Notes under the pieces: model-generated
Database searches by the model: none
What the model saw: only the letters and a program-made list of their open reading frames with translations
Told to the model about the DNA's origin: nothing
Part shown: in pieces, positions 1 through 10,806 of the stretch
How positions within the stretch are numbered: the stretch's first letter is position 1
Layout: every line of letters begins with the position of its first letter
Assembly: GCA_022828595.1 (NCBI GenBank)
Contig: JAKGHH010000006.1
Span: 11,594,633-11,658,632 of the forward strand
Source: Nelumbo lutea
Lineage: Eukaryota; Streptophyta; Magnoliopsida; Proteales; Nelumbonaceae
Length of the DNA stretch: 64,000 nucleotides
Direction: 5' to 3'
Program-made: the position numbers and the translations under genes

Positions 1-210
1 ACTAGGTCTCTTCGCCTAAGTCATATGTCGAGATTCATGTCAAACAGAAATGGGAATGCCAAAGACACTTACCTAACACTTAGTAACCGAGTCTCTTCAC
101 GTAAGGCAAGTGTTGAGAATCACGTCAAATGGTGAAAGGTACAATAAGTGTGCATATCAAGTTTAGTCTAGTCATGCCATTAGGGATAATGGCACTTAAG
201 TTGGGGGTAA

Positions 211-252
<42 letters not shown>

Positions 253-745
253 TGAAAAAAATTAGAGCTAAGCCTTTAGAAATGTAGAACCAAGAATTTC
301 ACTGAAAAATTTATAAATTCTTTCCATTAAAAGAGATTCCCAAACAGAAAAAGTTGAGAAAACTAATAAAAGAATACTGAATTTTGTAGAAATTGGTAGC
401 AAGTGATAGGAGTCAAAATTTGTCTTATTTGAATATTCTTGAAACCATTTAGAAATTGGAAAATACTCCCAAGATTGCCCCTACCAAGGTAAGAAGAGAA
501 ATAGTGAGAAATTAGACAAAAGAATTCTTCAAATTGTTAGAAACAATGGACTACCCTAAACTTACCAATTGGGTCTCTTCACCTAAGTCAAATGTCGATA
601 TTCATGTCAAACAGAAATGGGAATGCCAAAGACACTTACCTAACACTTAGTAACCGAGTCTCTTCACCTAAAGCAAGTGTCAAGATTCATGTCAATCGGT
701 GAAAGGTAACAATAAGTGTCCATATCAACTTCAGGTGTAGAAGTC
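1..745 (+). repeat. Duplicated 3' UTR module in element A
   Basis: A motif beginning GTCTCTTCACCTAAG occurs near 5, 88, 571 and 655. The block at about 1-165 is repeated at about 566-740, on either side of a 400-bp stretch matching B 9900-10300. B and C each have only one block (about 10320-10470 and, reversed, 36700-36840). A therefore carries an extra copy of this non-coding module. Function unknown. Confidence 0.65.
215..249 (+). repeat. (AG)n microsatellite
   Basis: About 17 AG dinucleotides follow a purine-rich AAGTTGGGGGTAAGG stretch. B lacks the expansion at the same site (about 9958); C has a (CT)n tract in its own 3' UTR at a different site (36866-36902). Confidence 0.95.
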
Positions 746-982
746 CACTATTAGAAATGATAAAAAGAATACCTATTTGATTTTAAAAATCAATCTTAAC
801 TTATCTAGACAGTTTGCAAATGGAAGGGTATATAAGATTTTTAAGCAAAGTTTCTATAATATTCAAAACAAGACAGTTTTACCCCTTAAGCCCAATACCG
901 ATCTATACAAAGTTTGAGAATTTTGGAATTAGGATACTTGGCTAATTTTGTTAGGGATGAATTGCTAAGGAACTAGCAATGG

Positions 983-996
983 TTAAGTTGGGGGTG
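983..996 (+). other. Polypurine tract of element A
   Basis: A TTAAGTTGGGGGTG stretch lies directly before the 3' LTR. It is conserved before the B 3' LTR (10792-10806) and, in reverse, next to the C LTR (36351-36364). This is the expected position of the plus-strand primer for reverse transcription. Confidence 0.8.
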
Positions 997-2465
997 TGGT
1001 AACTTTGTACTTTGATGCCTTAAGGGCATCATTTCAAGGGTATTTTAGGCCCTAGAATAATCAAAATGTCCCCTTTTCCCAGTTAAATTTAATACTGTGA
1101 ACTTTGAGGATCTCTATGCAAATCTTGTTGAAAACCATGGAAGTTTCAAGGCTGAAATGCAGATTTTGGGAAGCTGGTGTAAAGTCCAGTAAAAAAATGG
1201 GGTGTTTCTATGAAAAATTGAGAACTAGAGGGCGCCTCCTATTTGCTAAACTCAGAATGGCGCCCCTCCTATATTGTACTAGCATGCTCCCTTCTCCTTA
1301 CAAACCCTAGGGTGCCTTCTAACTCATTCTTTTCATCCTTAACAAACCCTATCTGCCCCTAACCGCTAAATCACCACCTTCCATCCCTTCTAATCTCCAC
1401 CATTCATTCTAGGGCACTCTCTTTTTAGCTTTCTAACCCTAGGGCACCACCTAACTTCTAAAACTCACCATTCAGCCCCTATCCACTAGATCCCAACCCT
1501 CTAGTTCACCTTTTATCTTAGCCATTCACTCTATGGCACTACCCACTCCTTTTAATCCCTACCTTTCAACCCTAGGTGCTTCAATCTCCACCATCCATTT
1601 ATGGGCGCCCAAATCTCAGCCCTACATAATATTGGGCACCCTCTCCTTTTCTTCTCAGCCTTAGGATCACATTAGAACCATCCTAACCCTTCATTAGAAA
1701 CCCTAGGGCACTTAGATCTTATCTAAAACCCAACTGTTGCCCCCCTCTTACTCTTTAATCCCAATTGTATCCACCCTTCTCTATAAAAGGACCCAAGGGG
1801 TCCTAAGAAGGGTTGGATTCTGCCCCCCAAGTAAGATGGATGGCTGATATTGAGAAGTTCAAAGGTAGAGGAGGAGGAGAATGCCCAAGCTAGAGGAGGG
1901 GTTCTTGCTTGCACTTCACCTAAGCCACTACTGCCACCTCCGAAATCAGATCCCAACCATTTTCTTTAACTTTAGTTTTAATTTATGTTCTTTTATTTCC
2001 TGTTTTGCTTTTTCCTTTCTGCAATTTACTTTTATCCAGTTTATTTTTCATTTTCTTTTCTACAAATCTGGAAATTGGCCAGGTAAAACAGAAGGCCTAG
2101 CTCGAGAAGTTCGAGGGTCAAAGGAGAGATATGAAGACTTCAACCTTTGATAAAATTATAGACTTTTTAATTAGTTTCTTTTATTTATTTCCTTCTGTTA
2201 TTTATTTATTTTTTTGCACTTTTCACTTTTAGCAATGTTTGAATTTTATTTTCCAATTTAATTAATTAAATTCTATGTTTCTACAACTTCCCATCGTGTT
2301 CGTTTATTTGGATTAAAGTTTGTAATGATTTTTCCCTCACTTCCATGTGGATATGACCCGTTTTCACCATTTATTGTGTTTGTAAGTGTTATGAGAAATG
2401 GAGAAATTTATAAGTATTGAAATTAGTGTTTTGAAGTGGTTAACAACACACTTCTGGCTATACCA
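997..2465 (+). repeat. 3' LTR of element A (1469 bp)
   Basis: The LTR starts TGGTAACT (family consensus TGATAACT) and ends near ...TATACCA. It aligns along its whole length with the B LTRs (1469 and 1460 bp). A TATA-type promoter motif, TATAAAAG, is at 1782-1789, followed by the conserved ACCCAAGGGGTCCT block. The open reading frames inside it are not conserved between copies and are not genes. The LTR ends where the integrase sequence of G resumes. Confidence 0.85.
1782..1789 (+). promoter_or_regulatory. TATA box in A LTR
   Basis: TATAAAAG is conserved at the same place in all four LTR copies of this family (4964 and 11590 on +, about 35570-35577 on -). It is the likely core promoter that starts the genomic RNA. 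Confidence 0.6.
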
Positions 2466-3345
2466 CTATCCATGGTGTTGTCCTATATGCCTAGAGAATT
2501 CTAGGCAACTCCGTGACCCACCTTCCCTTGGCCTAGTCAAGTCTGGTTTTCAGGCCATGCTGTTGGGTTCAGTTGGTTACTTCAGTTTGTCCATTGCTCT
2601 CAGGTCTGCGAATGGCTATAGTCTGGTGGTCAATCTTCAGGTCGGCACAAATGGCTTTAAAGTTGTAGTCAATGAACTGTGTGTCATATTTGGTGATGAG
2701 GACCCGAGGTATGCTAAACCAACAAATGATACATTGCCAAAGGAAATTCCAGGCATTTTCTACCCACTTGGTGAAGTAGTCCCACTACAACTAAGAGGAA
2801 CTTCTTTTGCCTGACCATGGTGGGAAAGGGCTGAGGATATCCATTCCCCGCTATGCAAAAGGCCATGGACTAGTGATCGGCTTTAAGGGAGCCACTGGCT
2901 AGTGATGGAGGCTGGAGTGTCTTTGACAGCAGTCTCACTTACTGACAAGTTGGGTGGCATCCTACTTCATAGTCAGATAGAAGTAACCTTTCCAAAGCGC
3001 CTTGTGAGCTAGATTTTGGGTTTTGGGCTAATCTCCACAGATGGCATTGTGTATTTCCCTAAGGACATACTCGGCCTTCAAAGGGGGAAGACACCTTAGG
3101 TAGAGGAGAGTATGTGATTGGCGGTAGAGCTATCCTTGGATGAGGCAATATCTGGCCGCCCTGTGTACAAGTCTTTTGGCTTTGACTTAGTCTTCCATTA
3201 ATGTGCCATCCTGTAAGTACAATATAATGGGGCCCATCCAGGATGGGCCATGTTAAACTATGAGGATGAGGAGTTCCATAGGAACAATGCTAGGCAAGGC
3301 CAAGGTATCAATCCGAACTGTTTTGTCGAGGTTAGTTTACGACGA
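2466..3345 (-). pseudogene. Integrase fragment of element G
   Basis: Minus-strand translation gives an rve-type integrase core: a segment like the family's D-Y-F-T-K-W, then an F-S-I-P-R-V-L-I-T block, E within S-N-G-Q-T-E-V-T-N, and R-I-L-stop-A-Y-R-T-T-P-W just before element A. The tryptophan of the usual R-I-L-W-A-Y-R-T-T-P is a TAG stop. The residue aligned with the second catalytic aspartate reads as lysine (T-K-Y-D-T-Q-F in place of S-D-N-G-T-Q-F). Several frameshifts and stops are present, so it is not functional. Element A interrupts it right after the A-Y-R-T-T-P-W motif. An open frame on the + strand here (2398-2814) is a shadow of this region. Confidence 0.8.
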
Positions 3346-3346
3346 G

Positions 3347-4177
3347 CTATATAGCTTTGAGAGTGTGTAAACTCATATATTCTTGGCTTAGGGGATTTGT
3401 TGGATAACGAAGTTTTTGAGCCATTTGACGAGCTCTTGCACCTTTTGCAAGTAACTCACCATGGTCGGGGTCTGTGTCTTGAACTGGTTGTGGATGTAGT
3501 TGACTATGAGCTAGGAGCCACTGAAGGGTTCGATTCACTAAGCACGGACGTCTAGGGTGAGCCAAAGTCCAACGATCAAAGCTTCATACTTAGCTTCATT
3601 ATTTGATGCTTTGAACTTGAACCTAAGATAATACTCTAGTATCGTGTTGTCTAGGCCGAGGAGGATGAGGCTGGCCCTAATGCCTTGCTTGTTGGATGAA
3701 CTATCCACATGGAGAGTCCATAATTGTGGTGTTGGGGCTGGATCTTGTGTTGAGAAGGTGCACTCCGTGAGGAAATCAGCCAAGGATTGGGCCTTGGTGG
3801 AGGGTTGAGGTGCATAGTCGATGTCGAATTCGCTCAACTCTGCACTCCACTTAACTACACGGCCAAATTCTTCTGGCCTTTGTAGAGTTTCCTTGAGGGG
3901 TTGCTCAGTAAGCACTTGAGCGCTATGGGCTTGGAAGTATGGTTTGAGCTTTCTTGTAGAGGTGACTAAGGCCAAGGCTACCTTCTTTAGGCTTGTGTAT
4001 TGGGTTTCTGCACCGTTGAGAACCTTGCTAGTGTAGTAGATCAGCCTTTTCCTCCTTGACCAATACCGAGCTGACCACCTCATCTCTAGCCAAGAGATAA
4101 AGCAATAGCTCATCCCCAGGGCTCATCTTTGTGAGGACAGGTGGCGAGCTTAGGTACCTATTCAACTCTTAGAAGGA
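3347..4177 (-). pseudogene. RNase H plus archaeal-type RNase H of element G
   Basis: The minus strand reads from the RT/RNase H junction (W-I-E-K-C-K-R-S-F, split by element B at 4178) into the connection and RNase H region (I-Y-Y-T-S-K-V-L-N-G-A-E-T-Q-Y), then a Y-A-P-Q segment with A-D-F-L. It is followed by a second RNase H: H-V-D-S-S-S-N-K-Q-G, then A-S-N-N-E-A-K-Y-E-A-L, which place the usual Asp and Glu of the archaeal-type domain. A 191-codon stretch at 4113-3538 is open; the frame then shifts at about 3560 into 3565-3347. Two RNase H domains in series are diagnostic of the Tat clade. The first domain degrades the RNA template; the role of the second is not settled. Confidence 0.85.
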
Positions 4178-4182
4178 CCGTT
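4178..4182 (+). repeat. 5' target-site duplication of element B (CCGTT)
   Basis: CCGTT at 4178-4182 pairs with CTGTT at 12267-12271 after the 3' LTR (4 of 5 identical). Removing B and one copy joins the flanks of G in frame across W-I-E-K-C-K-R-S-F on the minus strand, which confirms the insertion point. Confidence 0.8.
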
Positions 4183-5651
4183 TGATAACTCTATAGTTTG
4201 ATGCCTTAAGGCATCATTTCAGGTTATTTTAGGCCTCAGAATAGTCAAAATGTCCCCTTTTCCTAGTTAAATATAATATTGTGACCTCTGAGGATCTCTG
4301 TGCAAATCTTGTGGAAAACTAGAGAAGTTTAATGGTTGAAATGCAGTTTTTTGGAAGTTGGGGTGAAGTCCAGCTAAGAGAGGGGGTGTTTTTGTGAAAA
4401 ACTAAACATAGGAAGGTGTTTCCTATATGCTAAACCCAGAATGACACCCATCCTACTATATTAGCATACTCCTCTCCCCTAGCAAACCCTAGGGTTCCTC
4501 TCCACTCATTCTTTTCATCTCTAACAAACCCTAGTCGCCCCTAACTGCTAAATCCTCACCTTCCATCCCTTATAATCTCCACCATTCATTCTAGGGCGCT
4601 CTCTTTTTAGCATTCTAACCCTAGTGCGCCACCTAACTTCTAATCCTCATCATTCAGCCTTTAGCCACTAGATCTTAGCCCTCTATTTCACTCTCTATCT
4701 CAGATATTCACTCTAGGGTGCCACCCATTCCTCTTAATCTCCACCTTTCAGCTCTAGGCGCCTAAATCTCCACCATCCAATTTTGAGTGCCCAAATCTTA
4801 GCCCTACATAATATTGGGCGCCCTCTCCTTTTCTTTTCAGCCGTAGGATAACCTTAACACCATCCTAACCCTTCATTCTAAACCCTAGGGCACCCATATT
4901 TTTGCTAAAACCCAGCTATCGCCCCCCTCTTTCTCTTTAATCCTAGTTTTATCCACCCTTCTTTATAAAAAGGACCCAAGGGGTCCTGAGAAGGGGTTGG
5001 ATTCTACCCTCAAGTAAGATGGAAGGCTGATCTTGAGAAGTTCAAGGGTAGAGGAAGAGGAGAATGCCCAGGCAAGAGGAGGGGTTCCTATTTGTAGTTC
5101 GCCTACCCATTAAGGTCACCACTGGATTCAGAATTTACTTTTATCTAGTTTAATTTTATCCGTTCTTTAATTTCTAGTTCTTATTTTTCCTTTCTGCAAT
5201 TTACTTTTACCTAGTTTAATTTTTGTTTTCTTTTCTATGGATGTGGGATTCAGCTAGGTAAGACGGAAGGCCTATCTCGAGGAGTTCGAGGGTCAAAGGA
5301 GCGATCCAGAGACTACTACCTCTAACCGAGTTGTAGACTTTTCATTTAGTTTCTTTTATTTATTTATTTCTGTTATTTATTTATTTTTTTGCACTTTTCA
5401 CTTTCATCATTGTTAGAATTTTATTTTAATGAATTCCAATTTAATTAATTAAAGTTTTGTTTTTCTACAACTTCCCATCGTGTTATTTTGTCCGAATTAA
5501 AGTAAATAGTGATTTTTCCCTTGCTTCCCTATGGATACGACACCTTTTTCACCATTAACTACATTTGTAGTTATTTTAGGAATCAGAGAACTTATAAATA
5601 TTAAAACTAGTGTTCCAAAGAGGTTAACGACATGCTTCCAGAAACATATCA
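4183..5651 (+). repeat. 5' LTR of element B
   Basis: Begins TGATAACT and ends about ...CATATCA. It has the same length (1469 bp) as the A LTR. The TATA box TATAAAAA is at 4964-4971. The 3' boundary is uncertain by a few bases because the three copies end differently (TATCA, CCA, ACCA). Confidence 0.85.
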
Positions 5652-7449
5652 AAATTTTCATTTGCTTTATCTAGATCTGTTTCATTATTTTATTTTATTT
5701 TTTTTGTATAACTACTTGATTTGTAATCTCATTTTAATTCTTTTTTCTCTTTGATTTTGCAGGATGTAATAGCAAAAGGTGGGGTACCGGAGCGTTGCTA
5801 GACTATTGAAGAAAAGAAAAGAAAAGAGAAATTGGATTACTTTTCAGTGTAATCGTCGTAATTTAGTCTTTTTTTTTAATTTTTATTTTTGAACTCATTT
5901 TTTTTGGTAAAATAGTGATTTTCCAATTCTTAGTTAATTAATTTTTTCCTTTCTTTTTTCTAGATCCGAATTATTTTTTAGTACTATTTCCTTTTCATTT
6001 TGTTATTAGATCTATTTTTTTCTTTTAATTTCTTGATCAAATTTCTATTTAGGATTATTAGGTTCTATTTTTTATTTATTTTCTGATTAGAAACTCACTT
6101 CGTTTATTTTATTTTATTGCTGCATATTCTTATTTTTTTTTATTATTTTCTGTTTAATCCTTTGAGTAGCGATTTTCTTGTTAGAACTTATTTTTTTTGT
6201 TGTTACTTTTGTAGCATAATTAATCCTTTTATTTTTCATTTGCTGTAATTTTTTTTTGCTTTATTTAGTTTCCCTTTAATTAGTTATTTAATTGAATTAT
6301 TAATTGTTAATGGAAATTTATTCAAAATTTCAAATATGATTTTAAATCTCAAATTTGAATTCAAAATTTAAATTTTAATTCGAATTTGAATTTCAAAAAA
6401 ATAAAAAAATTATTTAATCTTTTTAAAATGTTTTGCATTTACATTCCTACATTTAGGGTTTGATATGTTTTAGAGCACGCATCATATAGGATTAGTTAAT
6501 TGTTGAAATTATCTTATTAGTTGTGAATGTGTTAGGCTTTTTTTTATTATTTCAATTGTTCCTTTTGCTGAATTAGTGTTTTTTATTTTATTTTATGTTA
6601 AATTGTTGAATTGTATATTAGAAATAATTGTCCATGCATTATAATTAGTTGCATTTATTTTGTTTATTGTGTTTTTTTTTGTTAATCCATTTAAGGGCAA
6701 TTCAACTTAAATAAGATAAGGTGGGGATTTAATCACCCTTCCTTGGCTCAAAAACCATAATCTTTTCACGTACGGTTCACTCTAAACCCTAATTTAAAAC
6801 TCAAATAGCAAGATCTTTTAAGGAGCCTCACATTTGGTTCAAAAGTGTGCTGAATTTTATGAAAGCTTGTAATTATTTTCCATAACCAGCGGTTGGTGTC
6901 TAAGGAAAGAGGTTAAATGACTAAACCTAAGTGGGTTTTGTGGTTATTTAATTAGGTCCTTGTGAGAGCAAGGGGAGCCTCCCACATCCCCACCTCTTAC
7001 CTAACTAACCAAAGGAAGTGGTGTAATTACAAGTGAACCTAAGAGGATTCACATTAGTTGAACCACTAGTTTAGGAAACCTTAGGTCAGCCCGTAAGTCG
7101 TATGTTTGAATTTCTTACATTTTTGGTAAAATTTAAAAAATCAAATTTGAATTTAAGTTTCAAGAATTTAAATTTCAAAATATAAATTTGATTTTGAATT
7201 TAAAAAATTTAAATTGCAAATTTAAAACAGCAAGGAAAAAGAAAGAAAATAAAAATTAAAAAAAATCAAATTTGATTTGAATTTCAGAATTTAAATTTCA
7301 AAATATAAATTTGAAATTCAAATTCAAATTTCAAAAAGAAGAAAAAGGGACTTTTGATTTGTATGTTGGGAAGGAGAAATGTGAGGAGAGAAACAGTAGA
7401 ACCCATACTTGAGATAGAGAGATACCTCTATCACCAACAATGCAACCAA
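5652..7449 (+). other. AT-rich untranslated leader of element B
   Basis: No open frame is supported. The leader is T-rich in its first half and holds tracts built from AAATTTGAATTT-like words at 6310-6410 and 7120-7340. A similar tract occurs, reversed, beside element C at about 39280-39345, evidence that C once had the same leader. Packaging signals usually lie here, but none can be identified from sequence alone. Confidence 0.6.
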
Positions 7450-8900
7450 ATGGCCGAAATCAATGATGCACAACCCAAAAAGCTGAAGGAGTATTTCACT
7501 TCAACCCAATATAACCCATCCTACATATAGTTTCCAGATACCCAAGCCTTGTAGTATGAGATTAAATCAAGCACAATCCAGATGCTTCCCTCTTTCTATG
7601 GGAACCCGAGTGAGGACCCATACAAACACATAGACGAGTTTTTGAAAATATGTTCCATTGTAAGGATCCAAAACTTTAATGATGATGCCCTTAGATTAAC
7701 TCTTTTCCCATTCTCCTTGAAAGACAAGGCCAAGCATTGGTTGGGAACTATAGGGAGACCTATTAGAACTTGGGTAGAAATGCAGTGAAAATTCCATAGA
7801 AAAATTTACCCTATAGGATGAACCAACACTATGAGAAGAGCCATCACTAGATTCACACAAACATCGGGTGAACAAATTCATGAGTCTCTGGAGTGAATGA
7901 AAGAGTTGATGAGAAAATGCCCACACCATGACTTGTCCTAATGGCAAATTGTCGAAGTCTTCTATGAAGGTTTGTCTGATCAATACAGGAAAATGATGGA
8001 TGCATCTTGTGGTGGTGGGGGGGGGAGGCTTTTATGAGCAAAAGTGAGGATGAAGCGTATTCTCTTTTTGAGACCTTGAGTGAAAACCCCATCAACAATG
8101 CATCCTTATATTCCTATGAAAGGTCAGTGGGACCCTCAAAGAGGGCAAGGCTCTACAAAGTCAGGAATAGTATAGAGCCCGATGCAAGAATGGACCTAAA
8201 TGCAATCTCTAGAAAACTGGATAGGGTAGATCTCCTAGCCCAAAAATTTAATCAATTCTTCACCTATAACCAGCAACCGAGCCCATCTACACCCTATCCT
8301 AAAGTTTGTTCCATTTGTGCCAGCCTAGCTCACCAAGTTAATGATTGTTCCATGGCGGCCCAATTTCCGCCATTTATCCAAGAATAGGTTTAGGTAGCCC
8401 AAAGTTTCTCGAGGCCCAACAATGACCCATTCTCAAATACCTACAACCTTGGGTGGAGAAATCACCCTAACTTTTCTTGGAGGACACATCAACCTAACTC
8501 ATAGCCCTAATAGTATCATCCATCTAACTCCATGGCCCAACAACTTTAGAAGCCACAAGTACAAAGTCAATTCTAGTAGATGTACCTTAGGAACCAACCA
8601 GCCCAACAGTATCGGGCTTACCCACAACCTCCTTAGATCCGTATAGTGGATGACCAATTCATGTAACTTTAGCAGTTGATTCTAACTCGACAAAAATTCA
8701 TTGCTAGATTAGAGAGCCAAATAGGGTAGCTAGCCAAAGCCAATGCAAGGAGAGAAGTAGGGCAATTACCAAGTCAACTAGATGCAAATCCAAGAAATCA
8801 GCCACTGGGTTTTTCTCCACAACAAATTCAACTACCTCCTAAGAGCCCTTAGTTTGAAAACGTTAAAGCCATTACAACCTTAAAGAGTGGGAGGATTTTA
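7450..8900 (+). pseudogene. gag of element B (broken)
   Basis: The most likely start is the ATG at 7450, in frame with the capsid-type block F-Y-G-N-P-S-E-D-P-Y-K-H-I-D-E-F, then F-P-F-S-L-K-D-K-A-K-H-W-L, which is the Athila-type retrotrans_gag signature. In-frame stops lie before and after this block. The frame shifts at a G-run near 8016-8026 and continues in another frame through a finger remnant, C-S-I-C-x4-H-x4-C (about 8309-8350), which keeps the CX2CX4HX4C spacing. The product would be the structural coat protein. With at least five disruptions it cannot be made. Confidence 0.8.
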
Positions 8901-9104
8901 TAAGACCCGTATGAGAAAAAGAAAGTCAATGAAGAAGAAAATGAGCAAGAAGACCTAAAGTTGGGAGGGGGAAAGAATACGGAAAGGAAAATTTAGAAGA
9001 AGAGCCTATAGTGAACCGACCTGTGGTCCCTTTCCAACCGCACTCACAACTGGGCCATTGCAAAAGAAGAAAGAGACTCGCAACGATTAGATCAAGGAGT
9101 TTTT

Positions 9105-9720
9105 CAAGCAAGTCCATATTAATATCCCTCTCCTCGATGTCATCCAACATGTCCTAGCCTACACCAAGTTTCTAAAAGAGTTGTGCACTCAAAAGAGGGA
9201 GCCGCGATCGGTTTCACAAAAAGTGATGCTCTCAGTAGATGTTAGTGCAGTTCTCTTAAACCAACTTCCCCAGAAAATGAAAGACCCTGGTGCTCCTCTC
9301 ATAAGTTGTGTTATCTTTGGAATCACCTTCGATCAGGCCCTATTGGATCTTGAGGCTAGTGTAAATTGCTTTCATCTATTATTTATGATAGGTTCAAGAT
9401 TGGTGAGTTAAAACCTACCCTGGTAATACTACAACTTGCTAATTGGTTAGTCAAGACTCCTCAAGGTGTTATTGAGGACCTTGTTGTTAGGATAGAGGAT
9501 TGTTACTTCCCAGTAAATTTTGTTGTCCTAGACATGACCCTAAATGAGTAACTGAACCATAACCTTATAATCTTAGGATGTCCATTTTTAGCAACGGTCA
9601 ATGCAAACATCAACTATAAATCGAGAGAAATGAGCATTTCATTTAGGGAGCAAAAAGTCCAATTAAATGATTTTAGTGCCACTAAGTATCCAAACCTAGG
9701 GGAAGATAAGTCAAGATGAA
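9105..9720 (+). pseudogene. Protease of element B (broken)
   Basis: Aspartic protease-like sequence of the Athila type: L-N-Q-L-P-Q-K-M-K-D-P-G-A-P, then L-L-D-L-E-A-S-V-N, where the family has D-L-G-A-S, so the active-site glycine is changed. A frameshift follows at about 9370, then a block like V-I-E-D-L-V-V-R-I-E-D-C-Y-F-P and a degenerate I-I-L-G-C-P-F-L flap region. Element C carries the same domain uninterrupted (37977-37426). After the last recognisable residues near 9715 no polymerase follows. Confidence 0.8.
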
Positions 9721-10806
9721 AGAAGTGTGTGAATGTGTCTGGCTAAAGATGTTAAACTTAGCGTTGGTTGAAAGGCAACCAAATGTAGTTTTCAATTGCT
9801 TTTAGGATTAGAGCTTTTATTTTCTTGATGCGAGACCAATTGGCAGACCTTGAACCCCTTAGAATAATTCTCTTGATGGTTTCCTTTGGACCAAGTCCTT
9901 TGCAACATCCTAGTCATGCTATTAGGGACAATGGAACTTAAGTTGGGGAGTGAGGAAAGAGAGAGAAAAGTTGAAAAAAAAATTGAAGCTAAGCCTTTAG
10001 AAATGCAGAACTAAAAATTTTATTGAGAAATTTTTAAGTTATTTAATTAAAAGAGATTCCCAAATAGAAAAAGTTAAGGAAATTGATAGAAGAATATTGA
10101 ATTTTGTAGAAATTGGTAGCAAGTGATAGGAGTCAAAATTGGTCTTATTTGAATACTATCGAAACCATTTAGAAATTGAAAAATACTCACAAGTTTTCCC
10201 CTATAAAGATAAGAAGAAAAAGATTGAGAAATTAGAAAAAAAAAATCTTCAAATTGTTAGAGACGATGGACTACCCTGAACAGTGTTTCAAAAAAAAGGG
10301 TCAATGGACACCTTAGACTTAGTAAATAGGTCTCTTCACCTAAGTTAAGTGTTGAGATTCGTGTCAAATGGGAAAGGGAATGCCAAAGACAATCACCTAA
10401 TACTTAGTAACTGGGTCTCTTCACCTAAGGCAAGTGTCAAGATTCGTGTCAAATGGTGGAAGGTAGTAACAAAAATAAGTGTGCATATCAAGTTCAAGGG
10501 TAAATATTCACTATTAGAAATGATAAGAAGAATACCCGCCCGATTTTAAAATCAATCTCAGCTTATTGAGGTAGTCTACAAATGGAAGGGTATATAAGAT
10601 TTTTAAGCCAAGTTTCTATAATGTTCAAAGCAAGACAGTTTTACCCCTTAAGCCCAATACTGATCTATACAATGTTTGAGAATTCTAAAATTAGAATACT
10701 TGGCTAATTTTGTCAATGATGGTCTTGCAATGGTAATGATCTCTATACTGAGTATAATTTCAAGGCTGCATTGCTAAGGGATTAGCAGCGGTTAAGTTTG
10801 GGGGTG
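9721..10806 (+). other. 3' non-coding region and PPT of element B
   Basis: About 1.1 kb with no reverse transcriptase or integrase similarity in any frame. It contains the GTCTCTTCACCTAAG module (about 10329 and 10409) and ends in the polypurine tract TTAAGTTTGGGGGTG at 10792-10806. The matching regions of A and C are similar in sequence and length. Confidence 0.7.

Larger units (their letters stand above)
1..2465 (+). mobile_element. Element A: 3' part of gag-protease-type Ty3/gypsy LTR element
   Basis: Only the 3' end of this element is in the window: about 1 kb of non-coding 3' internal sequence, a polypurine tract, and one 3' LTR (997-2465). The sequence is clearly of the same family as complete element B (4183-12266) and minus-strand element C (35399-39345). 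The bases after the LTR (2466 onward) belong to the integrase region of antisense element G, so A inserted into G. The 5' half lies before the window, so its coding content and target duplication cannot be checked here. Confidence 0.85.

Noticed and set aside
2398..2814. 138-codon + strand open frame
   Set aside because: It spans the end of the A LTR and the reverse of the G integrase; the minus strand has clear integrase motifs, so this is a shadow.
7120..7345. Satellite or origin-like AT palindromes
   Set aside because: The AAATTTGAATTT words are irregular and belong to the leader of the retroelement family (also near C).
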